Below the pieces are notes generated by a model, which worked only from the letters and a program-made list of their open reading frames with translations, was not told the origin of the DNA and searched no databases. A stretch of DNA of 64,000 nt, from the NCBI GenBank assembly GCA_016756835.1, contig JAESPE010000007.1:1-64000 (forward strand), given 5' to 3'. Positions 9,396-18,420 of the stretch are shown here, piece after piece (position 1 is the stretch's first letter; every line of letters begins with the position of its first letter). The stretch comes from a gamma proteobacterium endosymbiont of Lamellibrachia anaximandri (GTDB taxonomy: Bacteria; Pseudomonadota; Gammaproteobacteria; Chromatiales; Chromatiaceae). A program made the translations under genes and the position numbers.

Positions 9396-10974
9396 AATGT
9401 TGATGTTGATGTTGATTCAGGGTCAGGCAGTGACAGGAAGTGGCTATCGAGGATGTCGTCTTTGTCGAAGACGGCTTCAAACAGGGTTTTGAAGGTCTCG
9501 TCGGAGCGTTTACGATCCAACCGGTCGATAAAGAGATTGACAGCCTGTTCGAGTTCCATGTTCCGGTGCCTGGATTCAAGACTTGATGGGGTCCCACGTA
9601 GTGTGGATTCGACAGTGTCCTGCAATACATGCGCGAAGGCGCGGGAGAACATCTCCTGGGCCAGCCGTTGATCAGGAAGTTTCAGACCCTTCATATCGAG
9701 AGGTTCAGTTTCAGATGCGCCGGTAATGGTGCGGTGCAGCAGTTTCAGCGTTTGTGGTTGACGCTCCAACAGTCGCCATACCGGTCGATGGTTGAGTCGG
9801 AGATACTGGAAGAGAATCAACTTGCGTAACAAGTCAGTATCGTCGACCTTCCAGCCATGTCCAAGCCCCAGTTCCCATGCTGCGCAGAGGCTGTTGGTAA
9901 AATTCTTGAGCTTGCGGGGATTGGGTTCAAGCAGATTTGTAATGTCTTCCGTACACTGCCGGGCCGTTGTGGAGTTGATTTTATGCTGCCTGAGTTGTTT
10001 GGCAATCTCGGTTTTGACGGCGGTTCGATTGGGTTGAGGGATTGCCAACGTGGCCTGGAAGAGCTTGTCGAGGTAGTCCCTGTTATCGTCTTCGGAGCGG
10101 TCTTGCCAGTGCCGGGAGAGTGTGCCGAGCAGGGCGGTATCATCCAGTCCGAGCACGAAGACACAGCGGCGGCTGCCGAGATAGAGTTTGATGCTCTCCA
10201 GCAGTGTGACGGCGACTGACTCTTCGCAACGGTCGAGATCATCGATGAAGATGATGAGTCGGGCGCCGGTTTCCAGTTCAGAAGGGTTATCTTTACCTGC
10301 GATAGTGGTGAGTATGTTTTCCACCGCATCCTGAAATAGCAGATGGAAGCGTTGACCATCACTCAACTCTGTAAGGTTTGGCGCTGCCTCGTTCCAGGCT
10401 TTACGCACGGAATCAGAGGCGCCGCGAGCGACATTGACATTGCGCCCTATAGAGAGGGTTGCGGCAGCATCGAGAACCAGTTCGATGAGTTTGAGTCCCG
10501 CCAATCCCCCGCCCGGTTGATGTTTTTTGCTTTCTCTTTGAGTTTAATCCAGGTGCTGAACTGGGTTCTGATTTCCAACAGCAGGGGAATCAGGGAGTTT
10601 TGTTCGTTCTGATGCTGCCAGGGTGAGAACCATATCGACAGGCACTGGCCTGCCGTTGATTTCAGACCTTCGCCCCATTCAAGTTTGCGTTTTCTTTTTG
10701 TGTTATCGAAAGCGAGGGCTTTCCAGTGTGCCGTTTCTCTTTCAGAGATGGCTTTTTCGAATGCCAGTCCCTGTTGCAGGGAGTTTCCTTTAAGGGTGGC
10801 GAAAGCTGTGCGCATGACGCTGGTCTTGCCACTGCCCCATTTGCCGGTTATGCCGAGGGTGAAGGGTGGGTCTGTATCCAGCGCCATGCGAGCGAGGATG
10901 TCACCCGTGCCGCCCAAGCCGAAGCTGTCGTCAAGATTCCACTGGTCGTTTTTGTATCGTCCCTTGGCTGCCAT
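9392..10974 (-). pseudogene. KAP family P-loop NTPase, one frameshift
   Basis: Two pieces join into a protein of about 525 residues. The first (10974 to about 10505) carries Walker A GKWGSGKTS at 44-52, the form typical of KAP NTPases; the second carries Walker B LIIFIDDLDRC and the rest of the NTPase domain to 9392. The frame changes at a run of five C on the plus strand (10506-10510), so one base is missing there or was lost in assembly. KAP NTPases are often membrane-linked and some act in phage exclusion. The gene is translationally coupled to the following NACHT gene. The C-terminus ends in a short Ser-Thr repeat coded by GTTGAT-type hexamers. A good ribosome-binding site (GGAGAG) precedes the ATG. 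Confidence 0.82.
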
Positions 10975-11052
10975 GAAGTCTCTCCATGATTAGATAGGGA
11001 TAAAATACTTGAGTGCCGGGGATTTCGGTAGGGGTTTTCTTTAAGCGGTGTT

Positions 11053-11191
11053 GCCGGTTCCGCTACGCATGAACCTGCCTACATGGGATCTCGGTGGGAG
11101 CTTAAACGGGTTTGCCGGTTCCATCGCGCTTGAACTGGCCTACATGTGCGGGGATAGCTTCGTAGGCCTGATCAAGCGCAGCGGATCGGGC
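11053..11191. repeat. Cluster of three REP units
   Basis: Two class B units on the minus strand (11053-11082 and a more decayed one at 11114-11143) and one class A unit on the plus strand (11162-11191). The cluster lies between the start of the KAP gene and the end of the lipoprotein gene and fills most of the 234-base gap. Confidence 0.85.
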
Positions 11192-11208
11192 AAGGACGTT
11201 CGATTATG

Positions 11209-14200
11209 CTAAGGGGTTTCAAACGCCCCCATATCCGGTGCTGCGCCGTTGTATTTCAGGGCCACGCCCTGTCCTGCGTTCCAGGTCAGTGTACGGTCGA
11301 GGGTGATGGTGTGGCTGGCATAGTTGATCCCGACAATAATGGCAGTCTCACTACTACCCTGTAGCTGGATCTCATCCCCGGCCTCACCGTCGATGCCGAA
11401 ACCGTCGTAGAAGTAACCGGCATCATCGACCACCAGGGTGGTGCCGCTACCGCTGCCCACAGTGGTGGTGAGGAAACGTCCGGCATCGATCATCGGGCTC
11501 GTGGATTCGAGGGTGAAATCACGGTTGACCTCGTCCACGAACTGCGGGTCCTGCTCCAGGTTGTTTACATAGAAAGCAGGTTTAGTGTTCTGCGCATCGA
11601 CCAGTGAGATGCCGCTGCTGCCCCAGTGTCCGATCACATTATCCCCAACGTTGCCGGAGAAGAAGTTGTTGCTGTCGAACTGATAACCCGACATGTCGTT
11701 GCGGTAGACGTGCTGGTAGGGAGCGTCGGGTCTTTCGCAGTCTGTGTTTTTGTTGAGGATGTTGTTGGCGAAGAGGTTGTCCTCAAAGCCCCCCACTGAA
11801 GAGTCCATTGTGGTGATGCCGCCACAGAGATTTTTGTGGAAGACGTTGTTGTAGACCCGGTTGTGGGTGTTGAAACGGGCCTCCGGGCTGTAATTCTGCA
11901 TGCCGAGACCGGAGTTGTTCGCATAGAAAACATTCTGGCGAATGATGCCGTTTTGGCCTGCATATTGGATGCCGTTGCCGCCGGAGGTGCTGTAATAAGC
12001 GTTGGTTTTGGCAAAGGTATTGCCTTCCACCAGATTGTACTTGGTGGCGTCGTGAATGGTGAACTCGTGATCGAAGCCCACATTGTCGCAGTCGTAGATC
12101 TCGCCGATCTTCTGGATTTCGTTATAGAAATAGTTATTGCGGATCACGTTGAAGTTGCCGCACTTGATCACCCAGAGCGTATGGCTTGCACGCACAAAGG
12201 TGTTGCCTTCAACCAGATTGTAATCCGACTTGATCAGGGCAAGGTTGTCTTGGGTGGAGTCCTCGATGGTGTTGTTGAGAATCTTGTTATGTGTCGACTC
12301 CTGAAAGAACAGGCCGGTCTTGGCGCTGGTGCTGCCGTGGCTCGCCCGCAGGAAGCTGTTGTACTGCAGGATGTTGTAATGGGCGTTGAGGGCATACATC
12401 CAGCGATAGACATCGTGAACCCGCAAGCCCTGCAGAATAAGGTAGTCGCGATTGGAGATGTCGATGGCCGGACTGAGGTCGGTGCCGGTGATCGTCGCCT
12501 GCTCCGATTCGTAGTTGCGATAGGTGATGTAGTTGCCGGGTGTGCCGGAGTTCTGCGGAATCAGCGCCTCATTGTAGTCGCCTTCGCGAATCAAAACGGT
12601 TTCACCGGCGACCGCCGCTGCGGCGGCCCCGCTCAGGTTGCGAAAGGCCGTGTCGGAACCCGCACCGCAGGCACGGCTGCCAACATCGTAATCGTTGCAA
12701 CTCGACGCGCCGATGAGCGGGTCGACATAGAGGCTGTTGTCCCCGCCTGGCGCGGGTGCGGTGACGATGATCTGGAAGGCGTTCAGCGTTGCGCTCTCGG
12801 TACCGTCTGAGACAGAGATGCCGATATTGCTATAGTTGCCGGCCGTGCCTGTGCCAGGCGTGCCGGAGAGCTGCCCGCTGGCAGTGTTGAAGCTGGCCCA
12901 GGCCGGCTTGTTGACGATGCTGAAGACCAGGTTGTCACCATCCGGATCAGAGGCGCTGGGAGTGAAGCTGTAGGCTGTGCCCTCTGTGGCATTGCCGGCA
13001 GGTGAGCCGGAGATGCTCGGTGCTTGGTTTGTGTTGCTGACGATGATGGAAAAAACGGCCAGTGAGGTACTCTCAGTGCCGTCGGTCACGCTGATAAGGA
13101 TATCGCCCCAGATCCCGGCATCATTGTAGCCAGGGTTGCCGAACAGTTGGCCGGTGGTGGGATCGAAACCGGCCCAGTTTGGTTTGTTGGTGATACTGAA
13201 GCTCAGTGCGTCACCATCCGCATCGGATGCGCTCGGGGTAAACGTATAAGTCGCTTTTTCGGCAACACTGGTGGCCGGTGTGCCGGTGATGGTCGGTGCG
13301 CTGTTGGCATTGCTGTTACTGCTGACGACAATAGTAAAGCCCGCCAGTGAGGCGCTCTCTGTGCCGTCGGTCACTCTGATGAGGATATTGCCATAGCTGC
13401 CTGCCGTGCCGGCGCCGGGCGTGCCGGATAGATTTCCAGTCGCAGTGTTGAAACTGGCCCAAGATGGCGGGTTGCTGATACTGAAGATCAGCGCGTCGCC
13501 GTCCGCATCGGATGCGTTGGGTGTAAAGCTGTAGGTCGAGCCTTCAGTGACACTGCTGGCAGGAGACCCATTGATGACCGGTGCCTGGTTGGTAGCGCCG
13601 CCGCCATCATTGATGGCCTGCAGTCCATTCTGGATGGCGCTGTCGAGGCGGGTGGTGCTGTCCGCAGGAAGCCCATTGCGAACGGTGGCGACGTCACTGC
13701 CGGCAGTGAGGGCAGCAAGATCGCTGTTGATGTCGTCGAGTGTTGCTGTAGGATCGAAATTGGTTGCTGTTGCCAGCGCAAGGCGGGTCTGCTGTATCAG
13801 GTCGCCGGTGATCAGCACGTGACCAGTGCCTGCCAGGGAGCCGGGCAGAACGGTGCCGATGGCGGCGTCCATGGACGGAGTGGCATCCACTCCGTTGACT
13901 TGAAGTTGGTTGATCATGGTCTCCAGCAGTACTGCGCCGGAGATGATGTTGGCCATGTCTGCGATCTGAGGTTGGCCATTGCTGCCATCCAGTTGGCCGT
14001 TGACAAGATCATCAGCCAGAAGCTCGATCAACTGATTGATATCGAGATTTGTGCCTGCATCGAGGATGGCATCGCGGGTGCGGCGCAGCCACTCCCCCAT
14101 CGCTTCCGATGATTTTATGATCTGGGCGACATTGCTCTCCCCAATATCGGTGTGCAGCGGGTCGTTGACCTGCTGCATGTCCAGACCGAAAGCGAATCGA

Positions 14201-14661
14201 GTGAGGACGGTGTTCTGTGCAGTTTGCATGTTGGCGGCGCTGAGTCCACCAGGTAGTTTTTCCGCCAACGCCACGATCAGGCTGGAGTGGGGCGTCATGT
14301 TTGCCCTGGTTTCTCCCGGTGCCAGGATGGTGCTGCGAAGATTGAACTCGGGTGCGCTTCCGGAAACCAGGTCGGTGCCGCCAGTTGCTTCGACTGTGAG
14401 GGGGTAGTCTTCAGGCAGAACATCGACAGTGAAGTGGTAATCTGCCTGGGCGTCGGAGCTGGTGGTAGCCAGTACCTGGCCGGCAGTATTGCGCAGGGTG
14501 ACCTGAGCGTTGACTACCGGGCCGTCGCCCACGCTGCCGACAAAAGTGGTTTTGGTGGCAGTTTGATCGGTTCCTTCGTCGGTAGTGCCGCCGCCACAGG
14601 CGGCAAGCAGGAGAACCAGTAGCGTGGTGAGGAAGGTTTTGGAGAAAGTAGTGTTTAACAT
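11209..14661 (-). CDS. Large lipoprotein with Ig-like repeats and beta-helix
   Basis: A 1150-residue secreted protein. A lipoprotein signal (lipobox LLAAC, Cys22) is followed by a short carboxypeptidase-regulatory-like domain (about 38-90), a helical region, three tandem putative Ig (He_PIG-like) repeats (about 359-446, 455-543 and 547-634), and from about 643 a right-handed parallel beta-helix with many Asn-rich turns (NNTIEDS, EGNTFVR, RNNYFYN) that ends in DMGAFE. Such helices are common in polysaccharide lyases, epimerases and adhesins; no catalytic site can be assigned. It probably sits on the outer membrane surface and binds or processes glycans (inference). It is divergent from phoB, with a long palindrome between them. 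A phage-like or symbiosis role is possible but not shown. Confidence 0.82.
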   Translation of the reverse strand: MLNTTFSKTFLTTLLVLLLAACGGGTTDEGTDQTATKTTFVGSVGDGPVVNAQVTLRNTAGQVLATTSSDAQADYHFTVDVLPEDYPLTVEATGGTDLVSGSAPEFNLRSTILAPGETRANMTPHSSLIVALAEKLPGGLSAANMQTAQNTVLTRFAFGLDMQQVNDPLHTDIGESNVAQIIKSSEAMGEWLRRTRDAILDAGTNLDINQLIELLADDLVNGQLDGSNGQPQIADMANIISGAVLLETMINQLQVNGVDATPSMDAAIGTVLPGSLAGTGHVLITGDLIQQTRLALATATNFDPTATLDDINSDLAALTAGSDVATVRNGLPADSTTRLDSAIQNGLQAINDGGGATNQAPVINGSPASSVTEGSTYSFTPNASDADGDALIFSISNPPSWASFNTATGNLSGTPGAGTAGSYGNILIRVTDGTESASLAGFTIVVSSNSNANSAPTITGTPATSVAEKATYTFTPSASDADGDALSFSITNKPNWAGFDPTTGQLFGNPGYNDAGIWGDILISVTDGTESTSLAVFSIIVSNTNQAPSISGSPAGNATEGTAYSFTPSASDPDGDNLVFSIVNKPAWASFNTASGQLSGTPGTGTAGNYSNIGISVSDGTESATLNAFQIIVTAPAPGGDNSLYVDPLIGASSCNDYDVGSRACGAGSDTAFRNLSGAAAAAVAGETVLIREGDYNEALIPQNSGTPGNYITYRNYESEQATITGTDLSPAIDISNRDYLILQGLRVHDVYRWMYALNAHYNILQYNSFLRASHGSTSAKTGLFFQESTHNKILNNTIEDSTQDNLALIKSDYNLVEGNTFVRASHTLWVIKCGNFNVIRNNYFYNEIQKIGEIYDCDNVGFDHEFTIHDATKYNLVEGNTFAKTNAYYSTSGGNGIQYAGQNGIIRQNVFYANNSGLGMQNYSPEARFNTHNRVYNNVFHKNLCGGITTMDSSVGGFEDNLFANNILNKNTDCERPDAPYQHVYRNDMSGYQFDSNNFFSGNVGDNVIGHWGSSGISLVDAQNTKPAFYVNNLEQDPQFVDEVNRDFTLESTSPMIDAGRFLTTTVGSGSGTTLVVDDAGYFYDGFGIDGEAGDEIQLQGSSETAIIVGINYASHTITLDRTLTWNAGQGVALKYNGAAPDMGAFETP

Positions 14662-14760
14662 GACTGCACATCTTTTTAAAAACTGGGTAGATGTCCATAT
14701 TTAACGCCAGGTTCGCCGGAAAATTTAGGGAGCCGCTTCCATAAACAACAGAGGAAGCCT

Positions 14761-14796
14761 CCAAAATGTGAAAAATACGACCTTTTTCACATTTGG
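14761..14796. promoter_or_regulatory. Long AT-rich palindrome in divergent intergenic region
   Basis: An inverted repeat with arms CCAAAATGTGAAAAA and TTTTTCACATTTGG (one unpaired base) around TACGACC. It lies about 100 bases upstream of the lipoprotein start and 145 bases upstream of the phoB start. It may be an operator for either gene. A CRP site is excluded by the 17-base spacing between TGTGA and TCACA. No Pho box was recognised. Confidence 0.5.
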
Positions 14797-14940
14797 TCTG
14801 TGCGCCAGTTGGCCTTTTGCGGGAGTCGGCTGGTGGCAGCCCTTAATCCTGGTCTGGTTTCATGGATTCCGTCAGATTGTCATCGTGGTGTAACAAATTC
14901 CCGCTTTAATTGGGCAGTGACTCATTTTCTGGAACCTGAG

Positions 14941-15633
14941 ATGGTTGCCCCAAAGATATTAGCTGTTGATGATGAACCCGCCGTGCTGGAGATGCTTCGT
15001 TTCGTTCTGGAGCAAGAGGGTTTTTTTGCCGTAGTGGCGGAGGATGCCAGCGGCGCCATAAGACAGATACGGCATTCGCCGCCGGATCTGATCCTGCTTG
15101 ACTGGATGCTGCCGGGCATGAGCGGTATCGATTTGGCCTTCCGCCTGAAGTCGGATCAAAAGACCACATCGATCCCGATCATTATGCTCACCGCCAAGGG
15201 TGAGGAAGATGACAGGGTCAAGGGCCTTGACAGTGGTGTCGAAGACTATATAACCAAACCCTTCTCCGCCCGCGAGCTGATGGCGAGGACCCGCTCCGTG
15301 CTGCGGCGCATCTCTCCGCAATTCAACGAGGACAAGGTTGAGTGCAGTGAACTCTGTCTCGATCCGGTAAGTCATCGTGCGTCAGTGCGGGATAAGGCCG
15401 TTGAACTTGGGCCCACGGAGTTTCGTTTGCTGCATTTTTTTATGGTGCATCAAGAACGGGTCTACTCCCGCTCGCAGCTGCTCGAGCGGGTTTGGGGTAC
15501 CAATGTTTATATCGAAGAGCGCACAGTCGATGTGCATATCCGCCGCCTGCGCAAGGCATTGGAACCTTTTTCGTTGGAAATTCTGGTGCAGACGGTGCGT
15601 GGTGTCGGTTATCGTTTTTCTCCTCAGTCCTGA
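14941..15633 (+). CDS. phoB: Phosphate regulon response regulator PhoB
   Basis: A 230-residue OmpR-family response regulator. The receiver domain (1-120) has the acidic pair DDE, phospho-acceptor Asp in [10 protein letters not shown] and the conserved Lys in ITKPFS; the C-terminal winged helix has [16 protein letters not shown] and ends [12 protein letters not shown]. Length and sequence match PhoB closely, so it probably activates phosphate-starvation genes by binding Pho boxes. The ATG at 14941 is chosen because the receiver fold starts there; the open frame extends 141 bases upstream. No phoR kinase or pst genes are adjacent, unlike the usual phoBR pair; priA follows on the other strand. 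Confidence 0.9.
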   Translation: MVAPKILAVDDEPAVLEMLRFVLEQEGFFAVVAEDASGAIRQIRHSPPDLILLDWMLPGMSGIDLAFRLKSDQKTTSIPIIMLTAKGEEDDRVKGLDSGVEDYITKPFSARELMARTRSVLRRISPQFNEDKVECSELCLDPVSHRASVRDKAVELGPTEFRLLHFFMVHQERVYSRSQLLERVWGTNVYIEERTVDVHIRRLRKALEPFSLEILVQTVRGVGYRFSPQS

Positions 15634-15690
15634 TATGGCACTGTCCCGTTCATTTGGGCTTTAGCGTTTCAGGGTAAACCCGACAGACTC

Positions 15691-17904
15691 CTAGAACATC
15701 TCCTGTGGATCGACATCCGCCGACCAGCGTACCTTGCGCGCGTTGGGCAGTCTCTCCAGTTGGGCGATCCACAGCCTGAGCCACTGCTGCAGATTGCTGC
15801 GATCATTGGCCTGGATCAGCAGATGGGCACGTACTTTGCCCGCTCGGCGTTCCATGGGCGCAGGAACGGGTCCCCAGAAACTCAGTTTGTCCGCCCCCGG
15901 AATCTGTAGTCCGGCAGTTGCAGCCATCTCCAGAAAATCGTTCGGATCGGTTTTTCCTGTCGCTTCCGCACGTAGCAGCACCTGGTAGCTGAAAGGGGGT
16001 AGTTCTGCCAGGCGCCGTTCTGCAAGCGCCTCTTGTGCAAAGGCCCCGTAGCCGCGACTGATCAGGGTGTGCAGTAGTGGATGGTCCGGGTGGCGGGTCT
16101 GGATCAACACGCGCCCCGGTTTGTCGGCGCGGCCGGCGCGGCCCGCCACCTGCATGAGTAGCTGCGCCATACGTTCCGAGGCGCGGTAGTCGGTGCCGAA
16201 GAGTCCCTGATCGATATCGATAATGCCAACTAATGTGACGTCAGGAAAGTGGTGACCCTTGGCCAGCATCTGGGTGCCGATGAGCAGGGGGAAATGCCCG
16301 GCGCGAATCCCTTCCAGCAGTTGTTCCAGGCTGCCCTTGCGCCTAGTGGAATCCCGGTCGATGCGGGCGATGGGTGTATCGGGAAAGTGCTGCTGTAGCG
16401 CGGTTTCGAGTCGCTCGGTGCCTTGTCCCAGCGGGCGCAGTTCAGGGCTGCCGCATTCCGGGCAGTGGGTTGGCTGGCGTCGTTGAAAGCCACAGTGGTG
16501 ACACCAGAGCAGTTTGCCGTTGAGGTGCAGGGTCGTACGTGCGTCACAGCGGGGGCAGTCGGAGAGCCAGCCGCAGGCATGGCAGGTGATGACCGGGGCA
16601 AATCCACGTCGGTTGAGAAAGAGCATCGCCTGCTCTCCGCGTTGCAGGGTTTTGCCGATGTTTTTCAACAGCGCCGGGGAGAGTCCGCCATCTAGCCTGA
16701 TATTCCGGATATCCAGCAGGTCCATCTTCGGCAGGCGGGCTCCCCCCACCCGCTCCGGCAGCAAAATGTGCCGATAACGCTGCAGTTCCACATTGCGCAG
16801 ACTTTCAAGGGAAGGTGTTGCAGAGCCGAGCAGCACCGGACACCCTGCGCGACTGGCACGCACCACCGCGAGGTCCCGGGCGGAGTAACGAAACCCCTCC
16901 TGCTGCTTGAAGGAGATGTCGTGCTCTTCATCGACGATGATCAGTCCCAATTTCGGCATGGGGGTAAATACGGCGGAGCGGGTGCCCACCAACACCCTGA
17001 CTGTCCCATCGCGAACTGAGAGCCAGTTGCGTTCGCGTTCTCCATCTGCGAGGCCCGAATGGAGCAGTGAAACGCTGCCGCCGAGTCGACGTTCGAAGCG
17101 ACGGATCAGCTGTGGGGTGAGGCCGATCTCCGGTACCAGCACAAGGGTCTGCTCGCCGCGCTGGAGGGCCATCTCGATGAGCGAGAGATAGACTTCGGTT
17201 TTGCCGCTACCGGTAACGCCTTCCAGCAAAAAGGGGGCGAAATCGCCGAAGAGGGAGGCGACCTCTCCGGTCACCGCTCTCTGTGTCTCTGTCAGAGTGA
17301 GGCTGGCGGATGTGACTTTGTCCAGTTGATCGGCAGTTCGAGTCTCAAGCAAAACGGGTTCGACCCAGCCCTTTTGCCGCAAGGTTCGCAGTACGGCGCT
17401 GCATTCACCACACTTTTGTGCCAGGTGACTTGTGGTGAGTCCTTCTCTTGTGGCCGACAGGGCCTGCATGAGGCTCCGCTGTCTCGGGGCGCGCTTCAGG
17501 CTGGTGGGTTCAACGGCCCGGCCCGCCTGAGTCTGCCGCCATCCTTTGCGGCCGCTGCCGGTGGGTAGCGCACATTTGCGCAGTTTGACCGGCAAGGCGT
17601 GGAATAATACGTCCCCAAGGGGGTGCTGATAGTAGTCTGCGCTCCAGTGCAGCAGGGAGATGTCCTCTGCGCGGAGCAGGGCTTCCTGGTCGATGACCGT
17701 CTCAATCTCTTTCAGGCGGTCGATTGCCACATCACTATGGGAGGGGGTATCCCAGAGTATGCCGCAACGGCTGCTTCGGCCAAAGGGCACTTTGAGACGT
17801 ATGCCGGGAGTGAGATCTGTCCCAATCTCCACTGTTGGAAGGTAATCGAACAAGGTGCGCAGGGGCCCAGGCAGGGCGACGCGGAGAAAGCGGTGACTCG
17901 TCAT
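15691..17904 (-). CDS. priA: Primosomal protein N', replication restart helicase
   Basis: A 737-residue superfamily 2 DNA helicase that reloads the replisome at stalled forks. It has an N-terminal DNA-binding domain, Walker A GVTGSGKTEVYL, the DEEH box (IVDEEHDISFKQ), and between the helicase lobes a zinc-binding insert with CxxC pairs (CHACGW, CPRC, CHHCG, CPECG). The C-terminal helicase motif QVAGRAGRADKPG is intact. In related bacteria argS follows priA; here the downstream side holds phoB on the opposite strand. The length is normal and the gene seems functional. Confidence 0.97.
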   Translation of the reverse strand: MTSHRFLRVALPGPLRTLFDYLPTVEIGTDLTPGIRLKVPFGRSSRCGILWDTPSHSDVAIDRLKEIETVIDQEALLRAEDISLLHWSADYYQHPLGDVLFHALPVKLRKCALPTGSGRKGWRQTQAGRAVEPTSLKRAPRQRSLMQALSATREGLTTSHLAQKCGECSAVLRTLRQKGWVEPVLLETRTADQLDKVTSASLTLTETQRAVTGEVASLFGDFAPFLLEGVTGSGKTEVYLSLIEMALQRGEQTLVLVPEIGLTPQLIRRFERRLGGSVSLLHSGLADGERERNWLSVRDGTVRVLVGTRSAVFTPMPKLGLIIVDEEHDISFKQQEGFRYSARDLAVVRASRAGCPVLLGSATPSLESLRNVELQRYRHILLPERVGGARLPKMDLLDIRNIRLDGGLSPALLKNIGKTLQRGEQAMLFLNRRGFAPVITCHACGWLSDCPRCDARTTLHLNGKLLWCHHCGFQRRQPTHCPECGSPELRPLGQGTERLETALQQHFPDTPIARIDRDSTRRKGSLEQLLEGIRAGHFPLLIGTQMLAKGHHFPDVTLVGIIDIDQGLFGTDYRASERMAQLLMQVAGRAGRADKPGRVLIQTRHPDHPLLHTLISRGYGAFAQEALAERRLAELPPFSYQVLLRAEATGKTDPNDFLEMAATAGLQIPGADKLSFWGPVPAPMERRAGKVRAHLLIQANDRSNLQQWLRLWIAQLERLPNARKVRWSADVDPQEMF

Positions 17905-18420
17905 GCCGGGACTCTAACATTAGCCCAGGTCTTTCACGAGGCGAAACAAGTCAGTTTTTCGAACGAGGCGAAAATGGTGTCTCTGTCAGAAAAATCACTG
18001 ACTTAGCGGTGAACTTTAGGGGTTGCGAGGTTTTTCCACAGAACCTGTGGATAACTCTGTGGGGGAATTTCGGGTGTTTGCTTCCAGGCCTTGAAAATAG
18101 TGGGGGTTTGTTAATCTGTGCAATATTTACACTATTTTGTAAATCACAAGTAAAACAATGGCTTACATAATATTGTCTGTTTCTTATTTGCAAAATGTGT
18201 CGAGTGGGAGGAAATTTCTGTAGAGAAACAGTCAGTTGTGAATAAGCAAGTCTATTTGACAGCGCGGGATGGTTGTTTCGGCAGGTTGTCAACCCTTTTC
18301 CGGCTGAAACGTTAGAGGGTATAGGGATAGGGCATCTGCGGCTTCTGGTGGCGGTTTCCACGTCCGTGCATAATCTACAGTGTGAAGTGAGCGTGGGGAG
18401 GCCGGAGTGGGGAGTCTGCT
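17905..18420. promoter_or_regulatory. Gene-free region with DnaA-box-like sites
   Basis: No gene is seen in these 516 bases. They hold a match to the DnaA box TTATNCACA on the minus strand at 18046-18054 (TGTGGATAA), another at 18237-18245 (TGTGAATAA), and a near match on the plus strand at 18032-18040 (TTTTCCACA). The first and third form a palindrome, TCCACAG-AAC-CTGTGGA, at 18035-18051. Between the boxes lies an AT-rich stretch (about 18105-18190). It could be a DnaA-regulated promoter, a DnaA-titration site or, less likely, an origin. It must also contain the promoter of the sigma-factor operon. Confidence 0.45.

Noticed and set aside
11836-12810. Plus-strand open frame opposite the beta-helix part of the lipoprotein
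   Set aside because: It is antisense to a clear coding region, rich in Val and Gly as expected from a reverse reading of Asn/Thr-rich repeats.
14761-14796. CRP binding site
   Set aside because: TGTGA and TCACA are 17 bases apart in place of six.
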